Source of the DNA: Arthrobacter sp. StoSoilB19
GTDB taxonomy: Bacteria > Actinomycetota > Actinomycetes > Actinomycetales > Micrococcaceae
Direction: 5' to 3'
DNA length: 64,000 bases
NCBI RefSeq assembly: GCF_019977275.1
Contig: NZ_AP024650.1
Location: forward strand, 930,001 to 994,000
Shown: piece after piece, positions 1-9,126 of the stretch
How positions within the stretch are numbered: position 1 is the stretch's first letter
Layout: every line of letters begins with the position of its first letter
Notes under the pieces: generated by a model
What the model saw: the letters and a program-made list of their open reading frames with translations, nothing else
What the model was told of the DNA's origin: nothing
Database searches by the model: none
Program-made: the position numbers and the translations under genes

Positions 1-608
1 ATGCCGAACCTGGCGGTCAGAAAGACTGACAGGGGATCGCCGGCGGCGGCGCGGAGTCTGGGAACCACCGTGAAGTCGCTGCGTGCCGCCGCGCTGCCGA
101 ACCGGCGCACGGAGTAGCCCACAGGAAATTCATCAGTGATCGCGGCGGCCTCGACCTCGCTGTGGCCATGCTGGCGCCGGACGACGCTACTGCCGGGAAA
201 AGGCGGCCTTTGCCGGATACGGGACCACACGTAGGGAATTCCCACCGCTCGCGTTGCCAGAACGACGGGCAGCCGGTTCGCATCCAGGCTCAGGAACACT
301 ACGCCGCGGGTCCCATTTGGTTCCCGCGAATACAGCCGAACGTTGACCTCGTTGAAGCTCCCCAGATAGGGAATGCCCGGCCCGCGTCCAAGTCCCGCCT
401 GTTCCATGCGGAAACCGATCAGGCCCACCCACGAACTGCCGTCGAACACGTCCGGCCGGACGCCATCGGGCATGAAAGTTGCTGCCTCTTCCTCCGTGAT
501 GCGCCAGTGGAGGAAGACTGCGTCGAGCCACCGCTGGTCGGAGAATACCGGCGCAGGAAGTTCCGGTGGCCGCGGCCACACTGCCGGGGCACCCAAGTTT
601 CCGGTCAA
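1..608 (-). CDS. DUF2071 (YqjF-like) family protein, 3' end outside window
   Basis: The minus frame is open from a TTG at 608 to the window edge, so the C-terminus is missing. The TTG follows a GGAG box with 10 nt spacing. The protein shows the family pattern: QRWLDAVFLHWRI near the start, then FMPDGVRPDVFDGSSWVGL, an FNEVNVRLY stretch and GVVFLSLDANRLP. This is typical of DUF2071 (COG3361) proteins of about 230-250 residues, so roughly 203 residues, most of the protein, are present. The biochemical role of the family is not established. An ATG at 615 is in another frame whose translation shows no family pattern. The family call is confident, the start less so. Confidence 0.8.
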   Translation of the reverse strand, partial: MTGNLGAPAVWPRPPELPAPVFSDQRWLDAVFLHWRITEEEAATFMPDGVRPDVFDGSSWVGLIGFRMEQAGLGRGPGIPYLGSFNEVNVRLYSREPNGTRGVVFLSLDANRLPVVLATRAVGIPYVWSRIRQRPPFPGSSVVRRQHGHSEVEAAAITDEFPVGYSVRRFGSAAARSDFTVVPRLRAAAGDPLSVFLTARFG

Positions 609-841
609 GGCCCATGTGCTCCTTCGATTGGCCCGGCTGAATAGGCTCGCTGGACTGATCTAGGCAGAGAAATTCAGCAACGTTCGCACTGATGTGCCCG
701 TCATGCTTGAAGCCTAACTGAGGCTGCCGGTCCCCGGGTGGTGTTGTCGAAGGAAGGGCCGGGCCGGGCCGGAAGAGCCTGATGGCAAGGGGGGGTCCCG
801 GCCGGGACTTCTGGGCAACCGTAGTGGCAAGGCCGTCTGGT

Positions 842-2551
842 TCATTCGTATTGGTGGGGTGGTGGTGGGGGTTTGAAGTAGTGGTTTTGTTGGGGTTTTT
901 GGGTGGGGTCGAGGTGGGGTGGGGGGATGAAGGTTGGGGTGTGGTTGGTGGTGGTGATGGTCCATTGTTCTTTGTGGATGAGGTGGTGGTGGTGACTGCA
1001 GAGCAGGACGCCGTTGTTGGTGGTGGTGGGTCCGCCGTGTGACCAGTAGGTGATGTGGTGGGCTTCGCACCAGGGTGCGGGGATGGTGCAGTTGGGGAAG
1101 GCGCAGCCTTGGTCTCGGGTGGTGAGGGCGGTGCGTTGGGCTGGGGTGAAGAGGCGGGTTTTGCGGCCGAGGTCGAGGATTTCGCCGTTGGTGCCCAGGA
1201 GCGCGGGGATGATGTCGGCGTCGCAGGCGATTTTGCGCAGGGTGGTGGCGGCGACGGGGCCGGTGAACGCGAAAGCCCCTTTCCCTGTCCCTGTGCCTGT
1301 CTGTGTCCCTGGTGGTGCGGGTATTCCAGGCCGTTCTCCTGTCGCTGTTGCTGTGGTGTGGGTGGGGAAGAGGTCCCGGTAGTGGATGGTGGCGATGATT
1401 TGGGGTTTGTTGCCGCCGGTGGTGGGCAGGGTGTTGGTGGCGAGTGCGGTTTTGGTGGCGGTGATGATGCCGTCGAGTTGTTTTTGGGCGCGGGTGCGCC
1501 GGTCCAGGTCCGGCAGGTCGGGCGGGGCCGGCTGGGCAGGCAGGTCGGGCACGGCTGCTGTTTCGGCTGTTCGTCCGTGGTGTTCGGTGCCGGTGCCGGT
1601 GCTGGTGTTTGGGGTGGTGGTGCGGGGGTTGGTGGCGGTGTTCATGACGGTGAGGAGGTGTTCGTATTGGTCGGTGGTGGCGAAGATTTCGAGGTGGTGC
1701 AGGCCGTGGCGTGGTTTGCGGATGAAGGCGCCTTGGGTGTGGCGGAGGGCTTCTTCGGTGGGTTCGGTGCCGTCGGCGTCGATGGTGTCGGTCCAGCGTT
1801 GGGCCAGGCGGGTGAGGAAGTCGGGGTCGGTGGTGGTGGCTGCGGTGGTGAGGTGCTTTTCGATCCGGTACAGGGTGTGGGGGGTGGTGTGGTGTTGGAG
1901 CCGGTCCAGGGTGGAGTTGATGAGGGTCGCGGCGTGGGAGGACACGGCCGGTGCCTGGAGGCTCCCGGTGGGCGGTTGCGTGGTGGTCCCGTCAGTGGCG
2001 GGGTGGGGGGTTAGGGCGGTGGCGAGGTGGGGCCGGGTTGGTGGGAGTGGTTGGCCGGTGAGGCTGGTGCGGGGCAGGGTGTGCTGGGCGAGGGTGAGGC
2101 GGCGGCGTGCTTCGCGGATGGGGATGCGGAGCCTGAGGCGGAGGAACTCTGCGGTGTTGCGGCAGCCGTCATCGGCAGGGGAGGGCGGGGCCAGGGGTCT
2201 GCGGGCTGCTGTGGTCCTGGCCGCGGCCTGGGTGATGGCTTGGGTGCGGGTCCGGTCCACAGTCAGGGCTGAGATGAGTTGCAGATACTCCACGGTGCGG
2301 GCAAGGTTCTCGACCCGGGCGGCGTAATCGGCGGCCTCGATGTAGGTGGCGGTGGCCAGCACGCCCGGGGCGGCCAGGGCGGCGGTGGCGAGTTCTTCGG
2401 CAAGTGCCCCGAGGATGTCAGGGCCGGATCCCTCCCCGCCGGGGACGGCGCGAAGGCGGGCCGGACTCGTCCGCCGGCTGCCGGCGTCGTCAGCGTTCCC
2501 GCCGAACAACCCGCCGAACGACTCATCCAGCTGCTCCCCAATGGCCTCCAT
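842..2551 (-). CDS. DUF222 domain and HNH endonuclease signature protein (13E12 repeat family)
   Basis: About 569 residues. The N-terminal part is the alpha-helical DUF222 region, and the C-terminus carries the HNH signature: GCAFPNCTIPAPWCEAHHI followed by LLCSHHHHLIHKEQW, giving the paired Cys, His-His and Asn residues of a zinc-stabilised HNH nuclease. Such proteins occur in many copies in actinobacterial genomes; their function is unclear and some may be mobile-element remnants. The middle and tail are unusually rich in Thr, Pro and His, and the plus strand is correspondingly GT-rich. ATG 2551 begins MEAIGEQLDE, as many relatives do; a TTG at 2584 in the same frame is the alternative start. 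Confidence 0.85.
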   Translation of the reverse strand: MEAIGEQLDESFGGLFGGNADDAGSRRTSPARLRAVPGGEGSGPDILGALAEELATAALAAPGVLATATYIEAADYAARVENLARTVEYLQLISALTVDRTRTQAITQAAARTTAARRPLAPPSPADDGCRNTAEFLRLRLRIPIREARRRLTLAQHTLPRTSLTGQPLPPTRPHLATALTPHPATDGTTTQPPTGSLQAPAVSSHAATLINSTLDRLQHHTTPHTLYRIEKHLTTAATTTDPDFLTRLAQRWTDTIDADGTEPTEEALRHTQGAFIRKPRHGLHHLEIFATTDQYEHLLTVMNTATNPRTTTPNTSTGTGTEHHGRTAETAAVPDLPAQPAPPDLPDLDRRTRAQKQLDGIITATKTALATNTLPTTGGNKPQIIATIHYRDLFPTHTTATATGERPGIPAPPGTQTGTGTGKGAFAFTGPVAATTLRKIACDADIIPALLGTNGEILDLGRKTRLFTPAQRTALTTRDQGCAFPNCTIPAPWCEAHHITYWSHGGPTTTNNGVLLCSHHHHLIHKEQWTITTTNHTPTFIPPPHLDPTQKPQQNHYFKPPPPPHQYE

Positions 2552-2626
2552 AACCCAACTCTGCCAGCCACCACCGACACTCAAGAGCCCCCAAAACCCC
2601 TATGTGGAAAACCCAACCCCGGGTGC

Positions 2627-3022
2627 TCAGCGTGGGGCGGCGGCGGAGCCGGTACGGGCCGCGGCCGGCTCCTTTTGCCAGGGCCAGCGCCCCGTGATTT
2701 CCAATTCCAGGGAGAAGCTGAGGAACGTCCTGATCAGCACGATGATGGCCAGCACCCCAACGCTGGCGAACGTGGGTGTGACGGCAACGGTGCGGATGAT
2801 GTCGGCGGCGACGAGCAGTTCAAGGCCCAGCAGGATGGACCGGCCCAGCAACTGGCGGTAGGACCGGTAGAAACCCAGCTTCCCCGCCCCCGGTGGAAGC
2901 TGGTGCGGCTGATGGCCACGGATCGCCAGCGGGAGGGACACCACGGCCCCGATCACCATCACCGCGACTCCCGCAAAGTCGACAAGCTGCCCAACTGCCT
3001 CAATGACCTGCCGAAATTCCAT
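2627..3022 (-). CDS. DUF1622 family small membrane protein
   Basis: 131 residues. It begins MEFRQVIEAVGQLVDFAGVA and has about three hydrophobic segments (roughly residues 14-34, 60-80 and 85-105). The central LLGRSILLGLELLVAADIIRT stretch is characteristic of DUF1622 inner-membrane proteins. Family function is unknown. It lies in a run of minus-strand genes, 69 nt downstream of the epimerase-like gene, and could be co-transcribed with it. The C-terminal tail is basic and Ala-rich, probably cytoplasmic. Family assignment is good; no role can be given. Confidence 0.8.
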   Translation of the reverse strand: MEFRQVIEAVGQLVDFAGVAVMVIGAVVSLPLAIRGHQPHQLPPGAGKLGFYRSYRQLLGRSILLGLELLVAADIIRTVAVTPTFASVGVLAIIVLIRTFLSFSLELEITGRWPWQKEPAAARTGSAAAPR

Positions 3023-3091
3023 GCCCCGCCTTAGCTCGGGCCAGGCATCCCGCGGCCAACCTGGCTGTAACCCATTGGACGGCGGCCTTCG

Positions 3092-3952
3092 TCACGGATG
3101 GCGGATGCCGTTCCCTGCTATGACGTCCCTGTACCCTTCCCGGAACGTGGGAAACGTGAAGGTGAACCCGGTGCTTCGGAGCAGGTGGTTACGGCAACGC
3201 TTGTTGCCTCCACGAGCGGGACCGGCGTCACCCACCCGGGGTTCTGGAAGCCCAAGTTCGGCTGCAAGGAACCGCAACACGGAACCCAGCTCGGCCGGCT
3301 CATCATCCACGCCGATATATGCCGGCGCGGGCGCAGCCTCCATGGTGGCAAGGTGCACAATGGCGGCCGCTGCATCGTCACGGTGGATCCGGTTGGTGTA
3401 GCGCACGTCCTCGGGAACCACGGCCGAGCCTGTCTTCACCTGGTCAATCAGCCGCGTCCGGTCCGGCCCGTAGATGCCTCCCAGCCTGAGCGCAATACCG
3501 GTGGTCCCGGTTCCCGCAAGCCTGTTGTGCAGGAGATCCTCGGCTTCCACCAGCACCCGTCCGGAGAAGCCGCCCGGATCCGGCGCCGTGGATTCGTCCA
3601 CCCAGCCGCCACCCGCATCGCCGTAGACGGCCGTGGAGGAAACAAATAACACCCGGTCCGGGTGCACGCCGTCACGTTCGAGCGCATCCAGGACATGTGC
3701 CACACCACGTACATACGCCGTCCGGTATGCCTCTTCCGAGGGGGAATCGGCAGCGACGGCAATGACGACGGCGGTGGTGTCCGCAGGGACTGGCGGCAGT
3801 TTGGGCGAGCCCAGGTCCGCCGCAGCACCTTCAATGGCTGCCGGAAGCTTCGCAGGGGACCGGCGCCAGCCCACAACCCTGTGCCCCGACGCAGCGAACC
3901 TGAGCCCCGCTTCGGTACCCAGGTCGCCGCACCCTGCCAAAAGAATCGTCAC
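3092..3952 (-). CDS. NAD(P)-dependent epimerase/SDR-type oxidoreductase (YeeZ-like)
   Basis: 286 residues with GTG start. The N-terminal TILLAGCGDLGTEAG is a Rossmann GxGxxG dinucleotide-binding loop, followed by VVGWRRSP. FVSSTAVYGDAGGGWVDE contains the Ser and the Tyr-containing segment typical of extended SDRs, and GGIYGPDRTRLID is the usual substrate-side motif. This matches the atypical extended SDR group that includes E. coli YeeZ. The substrate is unknown. It starts 3 nt after the stop of the MSMEG_6728-family gene, so the two are probably one transcript. Family call is confident; specific function is not. Confidence 0.8.
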   Translation of the reverse strand: MTILLAGCGDLGTEAGLRFAASGHRVVGWRRSPAKLPAAIEGAAADLGSPKLPPVPADTTAVVIAVAADSPSEEAYRTAYVRGVAHVLDALERDGVHPDRVLFVSSTAVYGDAGGGWVDESTAPDPGGFSGRVLVEAEDLLHNRLAGTGTTGIALRLGGIYGPDRTRLIDQVKTGSAVVPEDVRYTNRIHRDDAAAAIVHLATMEAAPAPAYIGVDDEPAELGSVLRFLAAELGLPEPRVGDAGPARGGNKRCRNHLLRSTGFTFTFPTFREGYRDVIAGNGIRHP

Positions 3953-3955
3953 GGC

Positions 3956-4876
3956 CTACGGCGCCTCAACCGGGAAGAACACGCGCGGATCCTGCAACAG
4001 CGCCGGGTACGCGAACGCGGAGCGGTCAATGATCTCCATGACCTCGAAATTCCTGCCAAAGCGGCCGTCATCGAGGGTGATGGGGCGCCCCACGACCTGT
4101 CCCACGGCGAACCTGGCTCCGTTCTCGAACGGAACCGCAACCGGCGTCTTCCCCGGGAGGGTCCGGAACGCCTCCTCCTGCGCCGCGCGCTTGCGGGTGG
4201 GCTTCTTCTCCTGAGGCTTCGGGGGCGCCTTCCTGGGCGCCCGTGACGGCCGGCGGGACCCGTCGTCCACGTAGACAGGGGAGTAACCGTCATCTCCGGC
4301 CGACATCGCGGCCGCGGCAGCAGCGCTCCGGTTCACCGGCGGAAGCGCAACGGTCCTGAGCGACTGGGGGTCGACGTCGTCATGCGGCTCCCGCAGGATC
4401 CAGAGAATGTCCCCCTCCGGTTCCTGCGGCAGGAATTCGTGCCGGGGTTCGGGCCAGACGTAGTCCATGTCCGGAATGGCGTCCGGGAAAACGGACGTGT
4501 AGAACTTCGGTTCCTTGTGCACCAGCTTGGAACGGTGGCTCAGGTGGAAGTCGGGGTCCCCGAGCCAGGGCGGCAGGATGATCTTGGCGGCGTAGTCCGG
4601 ATGGGCAGCCTGCGGCGCAAACTCGGCGATGTTCGCCCGGGTGTTGTCCGGGTGGCCACGTTCGATCCATTCGTCCACCATCGCCAGCCCATACATGGTG
4701 AGGGCCGGCACGTGGCCCATCCACATGCGGATCGCGGGGTGGGTCTGCCAACCGTACCCGGGAATCACCAGGGCGCGGAGGGTCTGCAGCGCTTCAACCC
4801 GCTGCTTGCCCAGCCGTGCAGTGTCCAGGGCTTTGGCGCTTTGGCGGAAGTCAGGGTACGGGAGGAAGGTTTGCAT
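3956..4876 (-). CDS. MSMEG_6728 family protein
   Basis: About 306 residues from ATG 4876, chosen because the family begins MQTFLPYPDFRQSAKALD; a longer in-frame start at 4930 adds 18 residues with no family match. The N-terminal 170 residues (LGKQRVEALQTL, HPAIRMWMGHVPAL) are the conserved part and resemble the pyrimidine-dimer-glycosylase-like DUF fold found in actinobacteria. A Pro/Lys/Arg-rich linker (about 230-260) leads to a short C-terminal domain with a GQVVGRPITLDDGRFGR stretch. No function is established. The downstream epimerase-like gene is 3 nt away. Confidence 0.7.
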   Translation of the reverse strand: MQTFLPYPDFRQSAKALDTARLGKQRVEALQTLRALVIPGYGWQTHPAIRMWMGHVPALTMYGLAMVDEWIERGHPDNTRANIAEFAPQAAHPDYAAKIILPPWLGDPDFHLSHRSKLVHKEPKFYTSVFPDAIPDMDYVWPEPRHEFLPQEPEGDILWILREPHDDVDPQSLRTVALPPVNRSAAAAAAMSAGDDGYSPVYVDDGSRRPSRAPRKAPPKPQEKKPTRKRAAQEEAFRTLPGKTPVAVPFENGARFAVGQVVGRPITLDDGRFGRNFEVMEIIDRSAFAYPALLQDPRVFFPVEAP

Positions 4877-5032
4877 CCATTCAGTCTGACGGTCCCCGGC
4901 GGAAGTGCCAATTGCTGTGCCAACGGCCACATCGCGGAGAGGTTAATGTCCAAATAGTGGACGCATGCATACGACGTTCAGGTTAAACCACTAAGATCAC
5001 CGCAACCCCAACCGCGTTTCGGAAGCTCTCTC

Positions 5033-5620
5033 ATGACATCTACACCTGACAAAGCAGTCGCCCACGCCCGCACCGCCCTGCCCCGTTTCGGGCAGATGCT
5101 GGCCCCGGAAGCCCAGGGAATCCTGGTCCTCGACGAGTTCACCATCGATCCCGCCGCCGCGCGCAAGGACCAGCACCGGTTCCGCGACGGCATGGCCACC
5201 GTGGCCAGGACGGTCCGGCGGATCGCCGCCCTTCGCGTGGTCATCGCGCTTGTGGCCATTGGCAACCTGCCCCTGTTCCTGCTGTCCAGCGGCGTGTGGA
5301 TCTACGGAGTCTCACTCGCCCTGGTCGTTGCGGTCCACGCAGCAGTGACGCTGCTCAACCGGCACGAACCGCGGCTCAAGCAGCGCTCCGCCCTGGAACT
5401 GCACATGCACCGCGAACGCAGCGCCAACTACCGCAAGGTGCGCGACGCCGTGAAATACATGATCGACACCCCCAGCCGCATGAACGAGCACCTCTACCTG
5501 GAGTTGCTGGCCGTCAAGCGTGTCGCCCTGAACCTTGCGCACGGCACGGTTGCCCTGCTGGACACCAGCGACGACTCCGCCTGGAAGGTGCGGATCGTCC
5601 GCGAACTGCCGGCCAGCTGA
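5033..5620 (+). CDS. Hypothetical protein with two membrane segments
   Basis: 195 residues; I do not recognise the family. A soluble N-terminus (about 1-55) precedes two adjacent hydrophobic segments around residues 62-82 and 86-106 with a very short hairpin between them. A soluble C-terminal part rich in charged residues follows (HMHRERSANYRKVRDAVKYM). The start ATG has a GGAAG box 8 nt upstream. It is monocistronic and stops 40 nt before a strong hairpin terminator shared with the convergent Rpf-like gene. The topology suggests a small membrane-anchored cytoplasmic protein; nothing indicates an enzyme. Confidence 0.65.
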   Translation: MTSTPDKAVAHARTALPRFGQMLAPEAQGILVLDEFTIDPAAARKDQHRFRDGMATVARTVRRIAALRVVIALVAIGNLPLFLLSSGVWIYGVSLALVVAVHAAVTLLNRHEPRLKQRSALELHMHRERSANYRKVRDAVKYMIDTPSRMNEHLYLELLAVKRVALNLAHGTVALLDTSDDSAWKVRIVRELPAS

Positions 5621-5660
5621 CCGGCGGTTCCCTGCCGACTCCGGCAGCGGCCCGGGAATT

Positions 5661-5712
5661 AAAAGAACGACGCCGGCACATCCCTTGTGGGGGTGTGCCG
5701 GCGTCGTCTTTT
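5661..5712. terminator. Bidirectional intrinsic terminator
   Basis: Near-perfect inverted repeat with stem GACGCCGGCACA / TGTGCCGGCGTC extended by CCC/GGG and closed by TTGT. A-rich sequence precedes it (AAAAG) and a CTTTT run follows, so it can work on both strands. It sits between the convergent genes ending at 5620 (+) and 5803 (-). Confidence 0.9.
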
Positions 5713-5802
5713 GGTCAACGGAATTTGTCTATCGCCGACCTGTCTGTGTCGCCTTCCAAAAGGCGGGCGGCCAGGGGGCCGCTGGTGATGCCGCCTCAGG
5801 CG

Positions 5803-6639
<837 letters not shown>

Positions 6640-6744
6640 ATCGAGATTCCAGCAGGGGTGTCGGGTAGGTGCAGTGCATCTGCGGGGAGCCGGCGGTCTT
6701 TAAGGCGTCGAAGTCCCGGGCAGGCGCAAAACCGGGAGGGGCAC

Positions 6745-6756
6745 TATCCTGACCGG
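6745..6756 (+). promoter_or_regulatory. -10 element placing the start at the deaminase ATG
   Basis: TATCCT (6745-6750) is followed by 6 nt and then the ATG at 6757, the spacing expected for a leaderless transcript. A GGGAGGG at 6734-6740 is too far from the ATG to be a normal ribosome-binding site. Confidence 0.5.
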
Positions 6757-7818
6757 ATGGACAACTTTGCCGGCGGCAGCACCATGCCCGAAACCGAAAC
6801 GGACCCTGCGGAACCCGCAGCCCCTGCCAAGCCCCTCCCGGTGGCAGAACTGCACCTGCACATCGAGGGCACGCTGCAGCCCGAGCTCATCTTTGCCTTG
6901 GCCGAGCGCAACGGTATTGCGCTGCCGTATTCCGGTCTGGACGAACTCCGCGAGAAGTATGAGTTCACGGATCTGCAGTCCTTCCTTGACCTCTACTACG
7001 CCAACATGGCGGTGCTGCGAACCGAGCAGGACTTTGCGGACATGACCCGGGCCTACCTGGAGCGGGCTGCTGCCGCCGGGGTCCGGCACGCGGAAATCAT
7101 GATGGACCCGCAGGCGCACCTCTCCCGCGGCATTCCCCTTGAGGCGTGCGTCAGGGGTGTGGCATCGGTGCTGGCGACCTCGGAGGAGGAATACGGTATC
7201 TCCACCATCCTGATCGCGGCATTCCTCCGGGACCTGCCGGAGGACTCCGCGCTGGAAGTCCTCGGCCGGCTGCTGGCCATGAATGCGCCCATCGGTGCCA
7301 TCGGCCTGGATTCGGCCGAAGTGGGAAACCCGCCGTCCAAGTTTGAGCGGCTGTACGCGAAGGCGCGTGAAGCAGGCCTGCGGTTGACGGCGCACGCGGG
7401 GGAGGAGGGCCCGGCGTCGTACATCATCGAAGCCCTGGACCTCCTGGGCGTGGAGCGGATCGACCACGGCATCCGCTGCATGGATGACCCCGACCTGGTG
7501 GAGCGCCTGGTGGACGAACGCATTCCCCTGACGGTCTGTCCCCTGTCCAACGTCCGGCTCCGTGCCGTGGACACCCTGGCCGACCATCCGTTGCCCGCGA
7601 TGCTGGCCGCCGGACTCAACGTCTCGGTCAACTCAGACGATCCCGCCTACTTCGGCGGCTACGTGGATGACAACTTTGCGCAGCTGACTTCGGTGTTTGA
7701 ACTCTCTGATTTCGACAGGGCACGCCTTGCAGCGAACTCCATCCATTCCTCGTTCGCGTCAGAGGAGCGGAAAGCGGAGCTGCTGGCGGAATTGAACGGC
7801 AGGGAAGTGTCCGACTGA
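6757..7818 (+). CDS. Adenosine/adenine deaminase family protein
   Basis: 353 residues from ATG 6757. Metal and catalytic motifs of the adenosine deaminase superfamily are all present: HLHIEGT (about 33-39), TAHAGEE (about 211), DHGIRC (about 238) and NSDDPAYFGG (about 291). The HIEGT form (rather than HLDGT/HLHLDG) and DDPAYFGGY resemble the adenine deaminase branch, so deamination of adenine to hypoxanthine is possible; adenosine is the alternative. Likely role is cytoplasmic purine salvage. It is monocistronic and probably leaderless. A longer start at 6658 adds low-complexity residues without family match. Confidence 0.85.
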   Translation: MDNFAGGSTMPETETDPAEPAAPAKPLPVAELHLHIEGTLQPELIFALAERNGIALPYSGLDELREKYEFTDLQSFLDLYYANMAVLRTEQDFADMTRAYLERAAAAGVRHAEIMMDPQAHLSRGIPLEACVRGVASVLATSEEEYGISTILIAAFLRDLPEDSALEVLGRLLAMNAPIGAIGLDSAEVGNPPSKFERLYAKAREAGLRLTAHAGEEGPASYIIEALDLLGVERIDHGIRCMDDPDLVERLVDERIPLTVCPLSNVRLRAVDTLADHPLPAMLAAGLNVSVNSDDPAYFGGYVDDNFAQLTSVFELSDFDRARLAANSIHSSFASEERKAELLAELNGREVSD

Positions 7819-8001
7819 CCGCTGCTGTGTCGGGGGCAACAGCCGGTCTTTCTGCCCGGTAAACTAAGTGCCGCAGGCGTGTCTGGGGAGTGCAGGGCAG
7901 CATCCATGCCAGCACTCGAGGGTTATGCAGACAGCCCTTACCCGAGACCTCCGCCTCACTTGCGGCACTATCCGCTTCATAGTCGGTCACGACACGCAGA
8001 A

Positions 8002-8029
8002 TTTACCAATTAAAGTCGCGCGATTTAAT
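8002..8029 (+). promoter_or_regulatory. Promoter with overlapping palindrome upstream of the winged-helix/X25 gene
   Basis: TTTACC (8002-8007) and TTTAAT (8024-8029) are 16 nt apart. The spacer and the -10 coincide with a palindrome at 8009-8029 with arms ATTAAA and TTTAAT around a TCGCGCGA core. The sequence is markedly AT-rich for this genome. A second AT-rich stretch with TATATA (8065-8070) lies directly before the AGGGGA ribosome-binding site. Confidence 0.45.
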
Positions 8030-8079
8030 CGGCTGTTGGCAAGATGCCTAAGACCGATCGCTTTTATATAAGGGGAATC

Positions 8080-9021
8080 ATGGCCAAGTCCACCGCAGAA
8101 AACACCTACCTTCGACTCAAGACCGTGCTCGATGTCCTGACCGAAGGCGTGTGGTCCGGCGATGCACTGAATGCAGGCCAGGTCCTGGCGGAAGCAACTG
8201 CCCGCGTGCCGTTCAACGAGCATGAGGCAGAACTTCTCAGCGGCGGAATCCCGCGCGGCCACAAGACCCTCACCTCCGCCACCGCCAAGCTGGTCAAGGC
8301 CGGCTGGCTGATCAAGGGCCGCTCGGGCTGGACCATCACCGAGGACGGCATGCGCGCTACCGTCGCCTTCCCCGACGCTGATTCCTTCGCCGCAGCGCTC
8401 GACGCCGGCACTCCCGTCCCTGCCGATACTCCCGTTCCCACGGCTCCCGAAGGCTTTGTCCGCCCGGTCTCCGCCGCCGCGGCGACGCTGGAGGTTCCGG
8501 CCAAGGAGGAGGCTCCGAAGAAGACCGCCAGGAAGGCTCCCGCGAAGAAGGCCGCCTCGGCGGTGGGCAAGGCAGCCAAGGCGATCGAAGACGCCGTCGA
8601 ACCCGTAGTGAAGGCAGTACGCAAGGGCAAGGCTTCGGCCAAGGACAAGGCAGCAGCAGCCCCCGCTGCCGAGACCTCCGCCGCCACCGAGCCGTTCGAG
8701 GGCCCGGACGTTGAAACCCTTCCGCAGCCCGAAGCTGTGGCCTTGGCTGGTGACTTCAACACCATCCTGGGTGCCCCGGAGAACTGGGCACCGCAGTACG
8801 ACGAAGCGCAGATGGAATTCGATTTCCTGGACCAGCTGTGGAAGAAGAGCGCCGAGCTTCCCGCCGGGTTCTACACCTTCAAGATCGCCCTCAACCGATC
8901 CTGGACTGAGAACTACGGTGCCTTCGGCACGTTCGACGGTCCCAACCACGAGTTGCACCACGCCGGCGGCAAGGTGACCATCCGCTACAACCACGCCACC
9001 CGCGACATCACCATCAACTAA
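8080..9021 (+). CDS. Winged-helix, Lys/Ala-rich linker and pullulanase X25 domain protein
   Basis: 313 residues from ATG 8080 (AGGGGA upstream). Residues 1-90 look like a winged-helix domain (NTYLRLKTVLDVL, a turn around PRGHKTLTSATAKLVKAG, then GRSGWTITEDG). Residues about 140-215 are low complexity with KKTARKAPAKKAAS-type histone-H1-like repeats. Residues about 220-313 match the X25 module of amylopullulanases: VALAGDFNTILG, LPAGFYTFKIALNRSW, TENYGAFG and a C-terminal VTIRYNHATRDI. No signal peptide is present, so it is cytoplasmic. The X25 module is normally attached to secreted amylolytic enzymes; here it could sense or bind glycogen-like polymer while the N-terminus binds DNA. This function is inference. 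Confidence 0.75.
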   Translation: MAKSTAENTYLRLKTVLDVLTEGVWSGDALNAGQVLAEATARVPFNEHEAELLSGGIPRGHKTLTSATAKLVKAGWLIKGRSGWTITEDGMRATVAFPDADSFAAALDAGTPVPADTPVPTAPEGFVRPVSAAAATLEVPAKEEAPKKTARKAPAKKAASAVGKAAKAIEDAVEPVVKAVRKGKASAKDKAAAAPAAETSAATEPFEGPDVETLPQPEAVALAGDFNTILGAPENWAPQYDEAQMEFDFLDQLWKKSAELPAGFYTFKIALNRSWTENYGAFGTFDGPNHELHHAGGKVTIRYNHATRDITIN

Positions 9022-9033
9022 GGGATGCATCCG

Positions 9034-9097
9034 CCCGGCCGGGCCGCGCTGACTGTCGTTTCCAAACAACGGTGACAGGTAGCGCGGCCCGGCCGGG
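9034..9097. repeat. Long inverted repeat between X25 gene and acylphosphatase gene
   Basis: Perfect 17-bp arms CCCGGCCGGGCCGCGCT (9034-9050) and AGCGCGGCCCGGCCGGG (9081-9097) enclose 30 nt that itself contains CTGTC/GACAG arms. There is no T tract after it. It could be a terminator-like barrier or an mRNA structure ahead of acyP, whose GAGGAGG site follows at 9114-9120. Confidence 0.7.
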
Positions 9098-9126
9098 ACG
9101 GCAAGCTGCGGACGAGGAGGTCCACC

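Noticed and set aside
1055..2327. Long plus-strand open frames rich in Gly/Val opposite the DUF222/HNH gene
   Set aside because: They are antisense to a recognised protein with an HNH signature; the composition is a by-product of GC-rich, skewed codons.
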